Assembly (NCBI GenBank): GCA_028752905.1
Contig: JAQNBH010000002.1
Span: 34,262,596-34,326,595, forward strand
Length of the DNA stretch: 64,000 bases
Origin: Cladorhizidae sp. MBARI D1340-BT2
Taxonomy: Eukaryota; Porifera; Demospongiae; Poecilosclerida; Cladorhizidae
Reading direction: 5' to 3'
This document shows, one piece after another, positions 48,001 through 58,867 of this stretch. The first letter of the stretch is position 1; every line of letters begins with the position of its first letter. Position numbers and translations under genes: made by a program. Below the pieces are notes generated by a model, which saw only the letters and a program-made list of their open reading frames with translations, had not been told where the DNA came from and ran no database searches.

Positions 48001-48060
48001 GTATGTTGTGTTTGCTGTTTGCTCAATAATAAATATTATATTGATAATAATAATAATAAT
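45056..48060 (+). mobile_element. RLE-type LINE, copy C (near full length, frameshifted)
   Basis: Non-LTR retrotransposon with one ORF broken by frameshifts. The start is the ATG at 45075 (MSARSTCPVCLRCF: CxxC...HxH zinc finger). The first part is open to about 46350: SEKLEEGDFKGAV, GGPDGLRPQHLKDM, GGGVRPIAIGCTLRRLVA, VVKLDIKNAFNSVRRDKM. Then RT continues in another frame with VQQGDPLGPLLF and FLDD (46466-46477). A short deletion lies near 46920. Later come SAVQLAPSAFLASSA, MDDVTIRVAVGLRLGS, CQHCGTEVDRLATHGLSC, GKRPDGVTMVPW and RLSVAVQRGNALSVLGS (stop at 47869). No AP endonuclease is present. The nuclease is of the R2/R4/NeSL restriction-like type. The 3' UTR ends in ATA/AAT repeats. Confidence 0.85.
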
Positions 48061-48089
48061 TAAATGATAAAAATAAATATTAAATAAAT

Positions 48090-48690
48090 TAATGAATAAA
48101 TTATGGTGGTCATGGCTTCAAGTTCAGGCTCTTCAGAGTGCAGCCAGGCAAGTCCATTCCACAGTCTCGATTGGATTGCTCACACTTTGGTGCTATATAG
48201 GCCGATGTGCAATGCCTCCTTCACTATCATTATATCTGTCTTCTGGCCTGGTCCAAGATGGTGGCTTCCTCCCACAAAATAGGATGTCCATTATTCCATG
48301 CATGCTCAGCAATTGCAGACTTCTCTTTATTAAACTTTCTATATACAGGCATCTTGATGTTCCTTCACTCTAGTCTCCAGTCTTCTGATGGTCTCCCCTA
48401 TGTAGTATTTTCCACAGCTACAAGGGATGTGGTACACAACACACGAGTGCATATTAGCTGGTAAAACATCCTTCACTCTGCTCAGTTGCATCCTCAGAGT
48501 TCTTGTCTATCTGAAGACGAATTTGATGTTAAACTTCCGGCAGACCCTACAAATTTCTTCACTGATCCCTGCTGCATAAGGAATCACTGTCATAGGATCC
48601 TTCTTTTTAGACCCCTCATTGCCTGTACTGGTGTACTCGTCTTCCTTTCTGCGTTTAGATGTTTCTGCAGACGATTATAGTTCTAGTTAG
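48090..48690 (-). pseudogene. Penelope-like element remnant, GIY-YIG endonuclease end
   Basis: The minus strand encodes SKKKDPMTVIPYAAGISEEI, RVCRKFNIKFVFR (then a stop), QLSRVKDVLPANMHSCVVY, HIPCSCGKYYIGETIRRLET (GIY-YIG core), RVKEHQDAC and, after a frameshift, KSAIAEHAWNNGHPILWEEA. This order (linker, GIY-YIG, H-x-W-x-x-x-H) is that of Penelope-like retroelements. The RT domain is absent. Sister fragment at 3240-3690. Confidence 0.8.
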
Positions 48691-48796
48691 GTGAGCACAA
48701 AAAGTTATATGCTGCATATATATATATATAGCTAAATAAAGTTTGAGAAAGTATAAATACAGTACCTCTTTCTTCATGTCAATCGGTAAGACTCGC

Positions 48797-49171
48797 CATA
48801 GCTAGGCCTTGACCAATTATGCTAGCATAATTTTCAGAATAATAGGTAACTGAGAATTATGCTAGAATAATGAATAATAGGCTAACATTCAGACCAAAAA
48901 AAGAATAATAGGTAGCTACTTCTCCTATAATTATATATATTTGGCTGTTCCTCTTTTCCCCCTTCCTCTTGTTTTCTTGAATTTGCTCCACACTGCATTG
49001 CGATTAGGTAAAGGGTCTGGAAACATTTTTATATTTAATAAGAATAATAGGTGAAAGAAAAAGAATAATAGGTGAAAGAAAAAGAAAAAGAATAATAGGT
49101 AGTGAAATAGGTAGTGAATAATAATGAGAATATAAGAAAAGAATAATAGGTAAAAATTGGTCAAGGCCATA
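48797..49171. repeat. AATAATAGGT-rich tract between inverted arms
   Basis: The short motif AATAATAGGT or a close variant recurs about eight to ten times, in places as AATAATAGGTGAAAGAAAAA tandem units. The tract is bracketed by CTAGGCCTTGACCAATT (about 48803-48819) and its inverse AATTGGTCAAGGCC (about 49156-49169), so it could fold back. Confidence 0.6.
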
Positions 49172-50500
49172 GCATAAGTGAAAGTTGACCATTTCTTAAC
49201 AATTCTCAGATGATCGGATATGGTGTCCATTTCAGTTGCAGAGCATCCACTCACTGAAGTAACAGATAGCTGCTGTTGACTATATAATACTGGACAGCTT
49301 AGCAGTAGCTGTGGTCTTTCTCAGATAAACATCATATTCTTAGCAGGTCTCGACCACTACTAACTCCCAAAACACTTGCAAAATCCTTTAATTCTTCACT
49401 CGGGTGGTAGAGAAGCAAACCCAATTCCCACCCCTTCATTAAAATGGTGAAATTTGTCTTTCTGTCATCTATCTCTTTTTTGTAACATCCCAAATTAACT
49501 TGATTTGAGTACAAGTGATTTAGTAACACAAAACTTCAAATTTCTTAATGATAACTGGGCAGCGAGATACCGTGTCTGGTGTGTGTGATCTGCAACTTTG
49601 TGTAATTTTGCACTTGTATTGCACTTGTATTGAAAATTGTTATCATATTCATTCAAACTAAAAAAACTTTTTTTTTCCTCCAAGACCTTTCCGATGATCT
49701 ACTTTATGGAGGCTAGTAAGTCTTTACAGTGAAGATACATACACTACATGAGCATTCACAATAATATTTATTTACCACAATCTTTGGCTTCTACTCATAC
49801 ATTGCCACATACTTTCGCTCGAAACAATCGCAAAACATAAAACTGGTAAGGGTCGTCAACATCGCACTCTTGCCTATATACGTGTACAATTTGAGAAGCT
49901 CGCCTTGTTAGGGGGGGGGGAAAGTTTAGCATAATAAAAGTATGTCATACCATCCCAATCAGTAAGGATGTCATCATGGATGTGCCAAGTCTCTGAAGGA
50001 GGCTGTAGCAGATACCATATAAGGGGCTAACTCTAAAGACGTCATCATGGATAGTACCGTTCACGAAGGCAGTAGCGATCGTCAGCCATCTTTAATTTCA
50101 CCTTACCTCATTTACTTGCCTTTTTTTCTTCCTTTTTTTATATGTACTGCACCTGCCAACGTTGGCAGATTAAATCCCTGCCAATTTTCCCTGGACAATG
50201 AGTCCTTTCCCTGGACACCCCCCTCCCACAAACAGTGTACTGTATAATAATTATAGCTACTGAGCAAAAGATTTACATAAAATTTGAAACCAACAATGCT
50301 AGCTAGCTACTATATACTATATACTTATAATACTAGCTAATGAAAAATGCAAGGTTAGTCACTGCCAGACTCAAATTTTTCTGACTGAGACTGCGTAGTA
50401 GTTTTTCTTAAACTTCTGCAAGTTGCAGTCTTTACTGATCCGAAGGAAATCAGAAAGAAGATGGCTACTGTCAAAACAAGGTTTGCTGTTGTTGATTTTG
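49172..50500. other. Spacer, no feature recognised
   Basis: AT-rich sequence with a G9 run near 49911 and no recognisable gene. The partial CTCCCTGGACA / AATCCCTG segments near 50170-50215 resemble repeats at 52660-52740 on the other side of the hAT pseudogene. Confidence 0.45.
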
Positions 50501-50502
50501 TA

Positions 50503-52374
50503 TTAAATCACAAACTGTTGAAGGGTCCAAGGACACTCTTTGGTCAGTTGCAATTTTTCTAACCATGCTGGAAAGCCTTTCCGATCAGCATTGGAATGTG
50601 GAAGTATATTTTTAGCAAGCTGTGAAAGCACACCAAATCTATGACTTTCGTGGTCAGATACACACTTCACTTCAGACATAGCAGCCCAAAAATAATCAGT
50701 GGCCTTGCTGTTTTCTTTAGTAGGACTAAATGTTGGAAGTTGACTCTCAGAGCATGCTCGAAAATCTTGAAATTCAATAGTGAGTGTATCCATCTCATCT
50801 GTAGAAAATGATGTAAACTTATTTGCGAGATTGATAATACCTATTTTTGTGTGATTGCGTCGGTCAAGAAATGCTAGTTCTTTGATGACTTTATCTTCAA
50901 AAGGAAACTTATCAAGCATTTTTTTGACACTTGTTTCATAAAAAGCACGAACACATGAGAAAAATTTAATGTTCCAGCAACTTCATCGTCAAGTTCATAC
51001 AAAAGAAGCTACAAGATGTATACCAATGCCAAGTTCATCATTTTCAACTTGATTTTGTTGCTCAAAATATTTATCTTAGTGATATCATGATCACCAGCAC
51101 TATTGTTTATAACTTCAGGTTTGACAAAGTTACTCATATATATATCCTTGAAGCATGACACGTATGTCTGATTGAAGTGAGCCAATATGACTTGCACTTG
51201 TTTGCAAGGCAACAGTAAACTTGTTGAGGCTTTAAAGCGAATGATACCAAGTGGAAAAAAAGCTTTGCCAACGGGTCCTTTAACAGTTTGTTAATTCGAT
51301 GAACACGCTCATTGGGTGCTGTACTTTCGGCTTCAAGATCAAAATAAGCATAAAGTGCAGGCCATTTGTCAATAAGCCGCTTAATGCAGCACTCCAAACT
51401 TAGCCAGCATGTAGTATAATGCTTCAAATTTTTTAGTGCTTTGATATATGCAAAGTCGGCTTCTATTTCCAAGTATTCAGCCCATCTTTTTGCAGAGTAT
51501 TTGAAGTGATAACAAATGTCTATGAGAAAGCTACTGGAAGTTATTTTAAGCCTGCAATAGCACATAGAGCAGCAAGATGGCAAGTGCAACCAAGACTGAA
51601 TAGTTTTGGTTGTTTTTCCTTAATTCTGCTCAGGACAGAATTATATCCCCCAACCATTACAGAAGCTGTATCTGATGTATAGCCAATCACATTAGACCAT
51701 GGGATTTTATGACATTCAAATTCCTTTGATAAAGCATTAAACATCGCTTGTGCAGTAGCCACATTACAAACTGGCATAGAATTGTGAGATAGCAGAGTGT
51801 GCACTTTCATCCCAAAATCTTACCACTATGCGAAATATTTCCGTACATCTTGATCCATTACCCCCATCGCAAAGGATAGTGAAAGGAGATGATACACAGG
51901 CTTCGATTACATTTTCATTGAGTGCAGGAGCAAGAGCATTTTTAATGGTGGCTTGTGTCTTTGTTGCTCCACAAGCAAACCCTTCAGCTATTTTACTATT
52001 TTTTACACAGTTTTGTGAAGTGGTCTCCAGCAGAAAATGATAAGTTATGCTCTGCTATAAAAATTGTGAAATACAATTCAGCTGTAGTAACCTGCTCATT
52101 AAGTGACTGCTTCTTTTGAGATAGCAAGGATGTAATTGTAGCTTGATTTGTGAAAGCTTTGGCACCATCTTTATGGCATTTACTCTCCATAATGTCTCTT
52201 CACTTCACATAATCCTCCCCAACCCACCGAGAGATCGATTGCACAGATGTTGCAGTGGGCATAACTTGGTCCCTTTCTACGTGATGACATGTTGCAGCAT
52301 GTCCATTCATCTTTCCACTTGCAGATTCTTTTTGGTTTCTTCTGAGGTGGTGTAGCCTCAGCAGCAACTAGCAA
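50503..52374 (-). pseudogene. hAT-type transposase, decayed
   Basis: Read right to left: a BED-like zinc finger (SYAHCNICAIDLSVGWGG, then KRH and SKCH, about 52190-52280), then SFSAGDHFTKLCKK (about 52000), IAEGFACGATKTQATIKNAL and CVSSPFTILCDGG. A core block follows (DTASVMVGGYNSVLSRIKEK, then LGCTCHLAALCAIAGLK, 51541-51700), where D...VMVG and the CTCHL motif are hAT hallmarks. Then RWAEYLEIEADFAYIKALK and LLKDPLAKLFFHLVSFALKP (51240-51500). The C-terminal NAD motif near 50590 is damaged. At least five breaks. Terminal repeats and an 8-bp duplication were not established. Confidence 0.7.
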
Positions 52375-52437
52375 CTAAAACAGCTGGGGATCCAGCTGCT
52401 TTGACCACAATGTTTTCATCGTGGTCAGTGGTATGTA

Positions 52438-52670
52438 TGCTCATTTTTACCACACAAAGGAAACGTGTATAATTATTCGACCTTGATCATTAATGGGGCT
52501 CATTTTTACCACACAAAGGAAATGTGTATAATTATTGGACCTTGATCATTAATGGGGCTCATTTTTACCACACAAAGAAATGTGTATAATTATTGGACCT
52601 TGATCATTAATGGGGCTCATTTTTACCACACAAAGAAATGTGTATATTGGACCTTGATCATTGATGGGTG
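52438..52670. repeat. Tandem repeat, four copies of about 59 bp
   Basis: Unit starts CTCATTTTTACCACACAAAG and ends CCTTGATCATTAATGGGG; copies begin near 52440, 52499, 52558 and 52616. It lies just beyond the start of the hAT pseudogene. Confidence 0.9.
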
Positions 52671-53015
52671 AGAATCCCTGGACAAATGTAGCAAATCCCT
52701 GGACCCCTGGATAGAATCTTGAAAGGGCTAAATCCCTGGACGGTTGAGAGGTCTGGTACTGCACAGGGGTGCGATGGTTCCAAGGGACTCAGCATTTTGA
52801 AGATTAATAATTATTGCACTCGCTCGCTATTGGGCAAGAACGGCACATATAGGGGAGCTCCAGGAGAGCCACGAAAATGAACAAGAAATGCATATACATT
52901 ACAGTGAGCATTCAAGTAGAGAGCGAGAAATTCTTGAACGCATAGACATGACACTGGCTAAAATTAAAACATAATTGATATATTTCGTGAACACTCATCA
53001 CTCACATTAATAATA
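52671..53015. other. Spacer, no gene
   Basis: Contains AATCCCTGGACA-type short repeats at 52671-52742; otherwise nothing identifiable. Confidence 0.4.
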
Positions 53016-53121
53016 GTGTACATAGATAACCAGTGTACATGATAACAAACCAGGGTGTGCTTGCAAATAGTGTACATAGATAACCAGTGTACATGATAAC
53101 AAACCAGGGTGTGCTTGCATA
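53016..53121. repeat. Tandem duplication, 54 bp unit
   Basis: Two near-identical copies starting TGTACATAGATAACC and containing AACAAACCAGGGTGTGCTTG. Confidence 0.9.
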
Positions 53122-53157
53122 TATACACAATAAAAAGAATCTCAGCTACGTTCTAGG

Positions 53158-53163
53158 TTTATT
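53158..53163 (-). promoter_or_regulatory. Polyadenylation signal of DOMON paralogue
   Basis: AATAAA on the minus strand, about 30 bases after the stop codon of exon F'. Confidence 0.65.
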
Positions 53164-53191
53164 CTTTACCACCAACAAGGTTGATGAAGAA

Positions 53192-53450
53192 TTATATCTT
53201 TACAATGAGGGGAAGAAGAGAAGCAGTTAGCAACAGCATCACAAAACTACTAAGACGAGTGGCGTGACCAAACAGCCTCAGAGAACCAATGGAGATCTTT
53301 TTAGTTGTTATCATGGGAGTGGCACCTCCTCTATGAGTAACCAGCATCTGAGAAGATGGAGTGCCTTCACTAACTCCATACATAATATAGAAGCTTCCAT
53401 CCAACTTGAGGTCTTGGCCAACACTTGAGCCAACAATCTTTCTCTTCATA
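53192..53450 (-). CDS. DOMON paralogue, last exon (F')
   Basis: Acceptor CCCAAAATAG on the minus strand; one base plus 86 codons to TAA. It encodes MKRKIVGSSVGQDLKLDGSF, YIMYGVSEGTP and THRGGATPMITT, then the hydrophobic tail LSSFVMLLLTASLLPLIVKI. Aligns end to end with exon F at 25567-25828, with the same phase and the same hydrophobic C-terminus. It lies tail-to-tail with the plus-strand gene. Upstream exons A' to D' were not found in the window, so the full gene probably extends right; a pseudogene is possible. Confidence 0.8.
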
Positions 53451-53557
53451 CTATTTTGGGAGGGAAGGGAGAGAGAAATAAGACCATTTAAGTTGAGGCA
53501 AGCAAAATTATTTTAACACCAAATGAATGCAACAGTTTTAAGAACACACAAGAACAC

Positions 53558-54275
53558 TCCTGATAGCACATGCTCTGTGGGTATGCCACTCCTGACAGCA
53601 CATGCTCTGTGGGTATGCCACTCCTGATAGCACATGCTCTGTGGGTATGCCACTCCTGATAGCACATGCTCTGTGGGTATGCCACTCCTGATAGCACATG
53701 CTCTGTGGGTATGCCACTCCTGATAGCACATGCTCTGTGGCACTGGGTATGCCACTCCTGATAGCACATGCTCTGTGGGTATGCCACTCCTGATAGCACA
53801 TGCTCTGTGGGTATGCCACTCCTGATAGCACATGCTCTGTGGCACTGGGTATGCCACTCCTGATAGCACATGCTCTGTGGGTATGCCACTCCTGATAGCA
53901 CATGCTCTGTGGGTATGCCACTCCTGATAGCACATGCTCTGTGGGTATGCCACTCCTGACAGCACATGCTCTGTGGGTATGCCACTCCTGATAGCACATG
54001 CTCTGTGGGTATGCCACTCCTGATAGCACATGCTCTGTGGGTATGCCACTCCTGATAGCACATGCTCTGTGGCACTGGGTATGCCACTCCTGATAGCACA
54101 TGCTCTGTGGGTATGCCACTCCTGATAGCACATGCTCTGTGGGTATGCCACTCCTGATACATGCTCTGTGGCACTGGGTATGCCACTCCTGATAGCACAT
54201 GCTCTGTGGGTATGCCACTCCTGATAGCACATGCTCTGTGGGTAGGCCACTCCTGCTAGCACATGCTCTGTGGGT
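53558..54275. repeat. Minisatellite, 22 copies of a 32-bp unit
   Basis: Unit: TATGCCACTCCTGATAGCAC followed by ATGCTCTGTGGG. Four copies carry an extra 7 bp (CACTGGG), after units 6, 9, 16 and 19. Two carry GACAGC, one (unit 19) lost 4 bp, and the last units are more diverged. It lies in the last intron of the DOMON paralogue, about 110 bp upstream of the exon F' acceptor. The unit has no stop on the minus strand, so all three minus frames are open; this is not a gene. Confidence 0.95.
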
Positions 54276-54725
54276 ATGCAGATAGGACAGGAGTTCACGA
54301 GGCAATCACAGCAACAATAAATACTCGAGTTGCATGTAGTTGAATCTGCTTCTACCAAAATAAGCAAGAAAGGCAGAGCCAATAGATGCCCACACAATAA
54401 TTATGAATATAATAAACACCTTCATTATACACATTTGAAAAATAGTCAGGGTCTTTGTAATGACAGTGACACGAGTGCTACGATATACAGCAATACCTTC
54501 TCCAAGGGGCTTCTCCTAGGGGCTTTGTATAAATCCTATGCTCATAAGGAAAAAAATTTTTAAAAAATCTATTAAAATATATATATATATATTAAAGTCT
54601 TGTGAGTTTAACCCCCCCCCCCACCCTGCCTCTCTACATGTACAAACAGTTGCTAGGGACAACAAACCACACCTCTTGGGACACCAAGGGAAAACATGGA
54701 GGGAGAAGGAGTATTAAGAAGTTGG
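54276..54725. other. Intron E'-F' part with a conserved block
   Basis: Contains (TA)n at about 54576-54590, a C-run at about 54612-54621, and a segment whose minus strand (CCCAAGAGGTGTGG...CTAGCAAC, about 54640-54695) resembles 24860-24925 in intron E-F of the plus-strand gene. Confidence 0.5.
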
Positions 54726-54754
54726 TTGAACAAAAAGCAAAATTGGTTGCTTAA

Positions 54755-54995
54755 AAAGTCCCAAATTGAAAAAAAGAGCTTCCTTGGGTTAAAAAAAGAG
54801 AACAATTTACAATATTCAGTCCTATAATGATTAGAAAGTGTTTCAAAAGAACTGAATGTGCCCGAGAAGGAGCTTTTTGAGATAGGTTTTGAGGCAATTC
54901 CCCAAATTGAGCCAAAATGAGCTTCTTTGGGTTAAATTTGGATAATAATTCTCTACAAAATGCAGTCTCCAGTCCCATAATGAGTAGAAAGTGTG
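54755..54995. repeat. Diverged tandem duplication, about 145 bp apart
   Basis: Two copies of a CCCAAATTGA...GAGCTTC(C/T)TTGGGTTAAA block, each followed by a CAGTC(C)...ATAATGA(T/G)TAGAAAGTGT block. Confidence 0.65.
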
Positions 54996-55040
54996 AATTA
55001 TTTTAAACCTACACATACCTAGTCAGGCCTTCATTTAGTG

Positions 55041-55064
55041 AAGGGGGGGGGGGGGGGGGGGGGG
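55041..55064. repeat. G-run, about 22 bp
   Basis: Uninterrupted G homopolymer, possibly length-uncertain in the assembly. Confidence 0.8.
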
Positions 55065-55164
55065 CAAAACCTTATGGGGTGAAATAACAACAAGTAAATA
55101 TTTTGTCTTTTGAGAACAAACACTTTGTCAAAGTAACTAAACCTGTGAGCCTTTATGCATCTCA

Positions 55165-56480
55165 TATTGTAGCTGTGTTGAGTTTGTAGAGGCTCTAGGC
55201 ACGGGGATTGAGGAGTCCATGCTGAAGAGTCTTCATAAAGCATCCTATTACAGTATCATGGCAGATGAGATTTCAAGTGTGGAAGAGCTGTCCTTTTACT
55301 GCCACTGGGAGGAAGGTGGTATTACAGAGCAGCATTTCCTGGAGATCAGAAAGCTGATGCCCAGAGATCTACTCAGCTGTAATTTGAAACAGGGGAAAAC
55401 ATCATCAAGTGAGAAGAATTGTGGGGATGGGATTTGACGGAGCAAGTATGTTGTCAGAAAAGAAAACTGGAATTCAGCCTCGCATCAAGACCCTCACACC
55501 TCACACCTTGTTCGTGCACTGGCACTTGTTATAGTGGGCTTGTCTTCAAGCTGCTAATTCCACTCCAGGAATAAGCATGTTTATACAACACTCATGGCTC
55601 TGTGGAAATATTTCCAATATTCTTCAAAGAGAACAGAATCCCTTAAGAGATCCAGCGTGTACTTGATATGCCAGAATTGAAGATTATCGAGCCTGCTGAT
55701 ACTCGCTGGTAGTCAGTAAAAGTAAGCTATCTGTGATCGTTATAGCTCCAGATAACATCCATGCTAGTACACATGAGCCAGAAGCATTGGGACTTAGCAA
55801 AGCTCTCGGTAAGCAGACATGAATTGCAGCATGATCTTGCTTGACTACACACTTCCACAAGTAGCCAAACTCAGTAAAACACTCCAGACAGAACATTTGG
55901 ACTGTCCATCATACCTAGTCTTGTCGATGCAACCCTCCACATGTTGGTTGATGCAGTTGTACCAGCAGTTAATTGGGTACTAGAGCTTTTTAATGAAAGG
56001 GAGTACCTGGCAGGAGCAACTGGAATAAAAATTACTCAAGCAGACATCGAGTCATTCCAGGGAAAGTAGCAAAAGCATTCATCAGTCATCTGAAAGATAC
56101 CATTGTTTAGCTTCTTCTGGAGATGTTTTGTCAGCACCGAGTTTCTTTGATCCAAGAAAATTGCCAAGTGTGGATTCTAATGATCTGTTCCGCTCTACGG
56201 AGAAAAGTCGCTTAGTACACTCTTTACAAACTGGCACAGAGAGATCTGCGGAGACATGACGGGGTGAAGAAACAGTAAAAGAAGCAGTGATATCCCCTGA
56301 CATTAGTACAGAGTGGAACACTTTTCATCAGGTCATGGCTAAGCAGCCTAAAGACAACATGAAGTGTCACTGTCCATAATGTAGCTACTAGAGGAGCTTC
56401 TCTCGGATGAAATTAACAAAAAACTCGTCTATACAGCAGGCAATGCTGTCTTAAGCTTTGCATCATTTGAACGGCTTAAT
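55165..56480 (+). pseudogene. hAT-like transposase (DUF4371/ZMYM1-type), decayed
   Basis: Plus-strand remnant lacking the N-terminal zinc finger. It shows YYSIMADEISSVEELSFYCH (first Asp region), GITEQHFLEIRKL and then, in another frame, MGFDGASMLSEKKTGIQPRI (second Asp), TPHTLFVHWH, LVDAVVPAVNWVLELFNERE and, at the end, LLEELLSDEINKKLV. Spread over several frames with many stops. It sits in intron E'-F' of the DOMON paralogue and explains much of that intron's extra length. Confidence 0.7.
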
Positions 56481-57033
56481 TAAATGAATCCAGTTTTTCA
56501 CACCTCATAAAAATTGCCATTGTGAGTCCGGAAACTATGATAGACGGTCAGTGATCTCGAAACAAGCATAGATATATGGAAGAGAAGGGGAAGAAGAGTA
56601 GCAGTTTAAGTTGAGACTTGTTCTTCTATCTGGTAAGGGATTACAATAGCTATAAATCGTGCAGTGCAGCCAGGCAGTCTAGCTTCAATTGCTGCCGGGC
56701 ATTTCAATCATTCTCTTCACAATGATGACCATTTCCTATTTATGTTGGCTCGCACTTCCTAAGACGGGGGTTCCGTTTATATTTTTGACGGGTGAGCATA
56801 AGGTGAACACATAGATAGGTATACAGGTACACCATGCATGCTAATATATCAAGTTTCTCATCCAACTTCGCTTGTTTCGCTCGCTAAATAAACCTGTGCA
56901 TGTATGCTACTATTGTGTCCGATTACTTATGAATCTCATTACAGCACTCGACCAAACATACTTTCCATAGTGCCTCTAATTAATGTGTGGCTCTAATAAC
57001 TGACATAGACCATTAATTAGAGTGGATACATAC
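56481..57033. other. Spacer within intron E'-F'
   Basis: No feature recognised beyond the exon E' donor at its right end. Confidence 0.5.
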
Positions 57034-57197
57034 AGGCATTTTATCTCTCCGTTGGAATTTATCCCAGCCATAAGACTGACGTCGTCTTGGTCAGCATCAA
57101 ATTCATTCGCTCTTCCAGCAGCCAAGTTCCACGCGTCTACAGCGACAATCTCACCACTAGTAGGGTCACGATTACAGGCCAGAACATCTGCAGATAA
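57034..57197 (-). CDS. DOMON paralogue, penultimate exon (E')
   Basis: Minus strand, acceptor TTTCTCTGCAG, donor GTATGTATCC (same donor as exon E). 164 bases; ends two bases into a Leu codon that exon F' completes. It encodes LSADVLACNRDPTSGEIVAV, DAWNLAAGRANEFD and VSLMAGINSNGEIKC. No stop or frameshift, so the exon appears to be under coding constraint. Confidence 0.8.
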
Positions 57198-57424
57198 CTG
57201 CAGAGAAATATGGCAAGCAATACATGATGTATTGCATTAATATCAAATTCGACCTCAAATTCATATCAAATTTTGAATATTAACACCAAATTTGTAACGT
57301 TAATTTATTGGCACGTTATTTATTAAATCCAGAATGTTATTATTTTTTTAATATTCTGAAATATGAAAATTGCAATATTTTTAAAAATTGGAAAAATATT
57401 AGAAACACTTGTCAGCTATATACT
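57198..57424. other. Intron D'-E' start, AT-rich
   Basis: ATT/AAAT-rich sequence resembling in composition that upstream of exon E (23530-23690). Confidence 0.45.
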
Positions 57425-57650
57425 TATCCCGGAGGGTTCCTGGGGTTCCAAGGAATGTCCAGGGGGTTTCAAGCAAGGTTATGGGGGTTCCAAGGAAGGT
57501 TCTGGGGGCTCCAAGGAAGGTTCATGGGGTTCCCAGGAAAGTTCCGGGAGTTCCAACGAAGGTTCCTTGGGTTCCAAGAAGATTCCGAGATTTCTTAAGA
57601 AGGTTCTGGGGGTTCCAAAGAAGGTTCTGGGGGTTCCAAGGAACCCCAAT
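57425..57650. repeat. Degenerate minisatellite, about 24 bp unit
   Basis: About nine to ten units based on GGGGGTTCCAAGGAAGGTTC. All three plus frames are open through most of it, giving GVPRKVLG-like translations that are not a gene. Confidence 0.85.
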
Positions 57651-57890
57651 TGCTGGTATTCTACGGTCTAATATTGAGGTTGCATTGCCTCGAAATAAAA
57701 TCGAAAATCATGCAATCTAACTTATGCCTTAGCACGGTGGTTTGATATATAATCCCTTTTACAAAATCATGTGTTCCCTTCCCTAGTCACTGCACTATAC
57801 ATCATAAACCCTATAATAATAATAATAATAAATAAAAAACTTAAAAAACCCTGAAAAAATGTTTTTAAAAAACTACCATAATATTTAAAA
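57651..57890. other. Spacer left of the DNA transposon
   Basis: AT-rich with a short (AAT)n patch near 57811-57831. No gene. Confidence 0.5.
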
Positions 57891-58585
57891 GGGGGGACTA
57901 CACCTGAAAAACTTTGGACTTTTTAATTTTTTTTTAAGTCGGTTCAAACTGTTGCTGTACATATCTACTAGCCAATTCTAAAGTTTTAGAGCTATTGGAT
58001 GCTCTATTTCAAAGTTATGATGTTTTTCTCATTGATTTGAAGAGAAACCAACAAGGAACACTAAAGGGCGGGGGACAGTAGCATTTTTTAAATTAAAACA
58101 AATAAACTTGTGGTTGCCACTTTATAGCTCCGTAGATTCTGTAAACTTCATGGTATGGACTTGATATATAGCTCAAAAGATAGGTCTCTCTTTGTGCTCT
58201 CTGTTGATACTAAAATATTTTTCTTAGGAATAACTATAGCCTAGTTACTAGACCTAAAGCGGAGGGAACCTAAAAAACCTCAATGCCTGAAACTGGCAGC
58301 ATAAATATCTCCAGATTGCCAAGTGCTAAAGATTTGAAATTAGCACCAGTGGCTAGGGAAGCCTACTCTATTCAATGAGTGTTTTCATAAGGCGCTAAAA
58401 TGTAAGTACGTGGTCAAGCGCGCGGGTGGAAAATGAGTTTTATGGATTAGTAACGAAATTCATTTTCCACCCCGCGCACTTGACCATGTACTATTTTAAC
58501 GCCTAATAAAAACACTCATTGAATATTCCTCTAGCCACTGGTGCTAATTTCAACTCTCTATAGTGCAACAGGGCATCTACTTCCA
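57891..58585 (+). repeat. Left terminal inverted repeat of DNA transposon
   Basis: Outer end GGGGGGACTACACC; inner part from about 58105 (GGTTGCCACTTTATA...) to CATCTACTTCC, interrupted by the MITE at 58329-58558. The outer 58105-proximal segment is less similar between the two ends. Confidence 0.75.
58329..58558. mobile_element. Palindromic MITE with TA duplication
   Basis: A 230-bp hairpin element. Ends AAGATTTGAAATTAGCACCA and (inverse) GAGAGTTGAAATTAGCACCA; the interior also pairs (GGTCAAGCGCGCGGGTGGAA against its inverse). Flanked by TA at 58327-58328 and 58559-58560. Comparison with the uninterrupted right repeat (AAGTGCTATAGTGCAAC, inverse at about 61188-61204) gives the empty site and proves insertion with TA duplication, as for Tc1/mariner-type MITEs. 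No coding capacity. Confidence 0.88.
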
Positions 58586-58867
58586 AAATTTACTTCCCGC
58601 CGTAACTCCTGACTGCCGCGGACTACAGACCTCTTTCTGGTATCAAAATTCATAGAAAAAATAGATCTTCCATTTATTTCAACATTTCTTTCATTCCGAG
58701 TAATAGAACTATGTATTTCGGCATCGCCACCAATTTGTGCAGGTAAACGGATAAATTTACGGACAATTACTGACGCGCGCATTTGCCGGGCAAGTGGAGA
58801 AGAATAGGTTTAAGTCTTGAACTGAGTTGTTTCGTGTAGTTAATAGCCCTATTTCTCGTTCTTAGTT

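Noticed and set aside
50358..52765. hAT terminal repeats (CACTGCCAGAC versus CAGTACCAGAC inverse)
   Set aside because: The match is short and no 8-bp target duplication is present, so the element boundaries were not claimed.
53558..54275. Possible CRISPR array
   Set aside because: Units are contiguous with no variable spacers, and the genome is eukaryotic. It is a minisatellite.
53488..54397. Three overlapping 236-294 residue ORFs on the minus strand
   Set aside because: They are the three frames of the 32-bp minisatellite, whose unit lacks stop codons on that strand. The array lies in an intron.
57308..57720. Overlapping GVPRKVLG-type ORFs
   Set aside because: They arise from the degenerate G-rich minisatellite in all three frames; no domain and no splice support.
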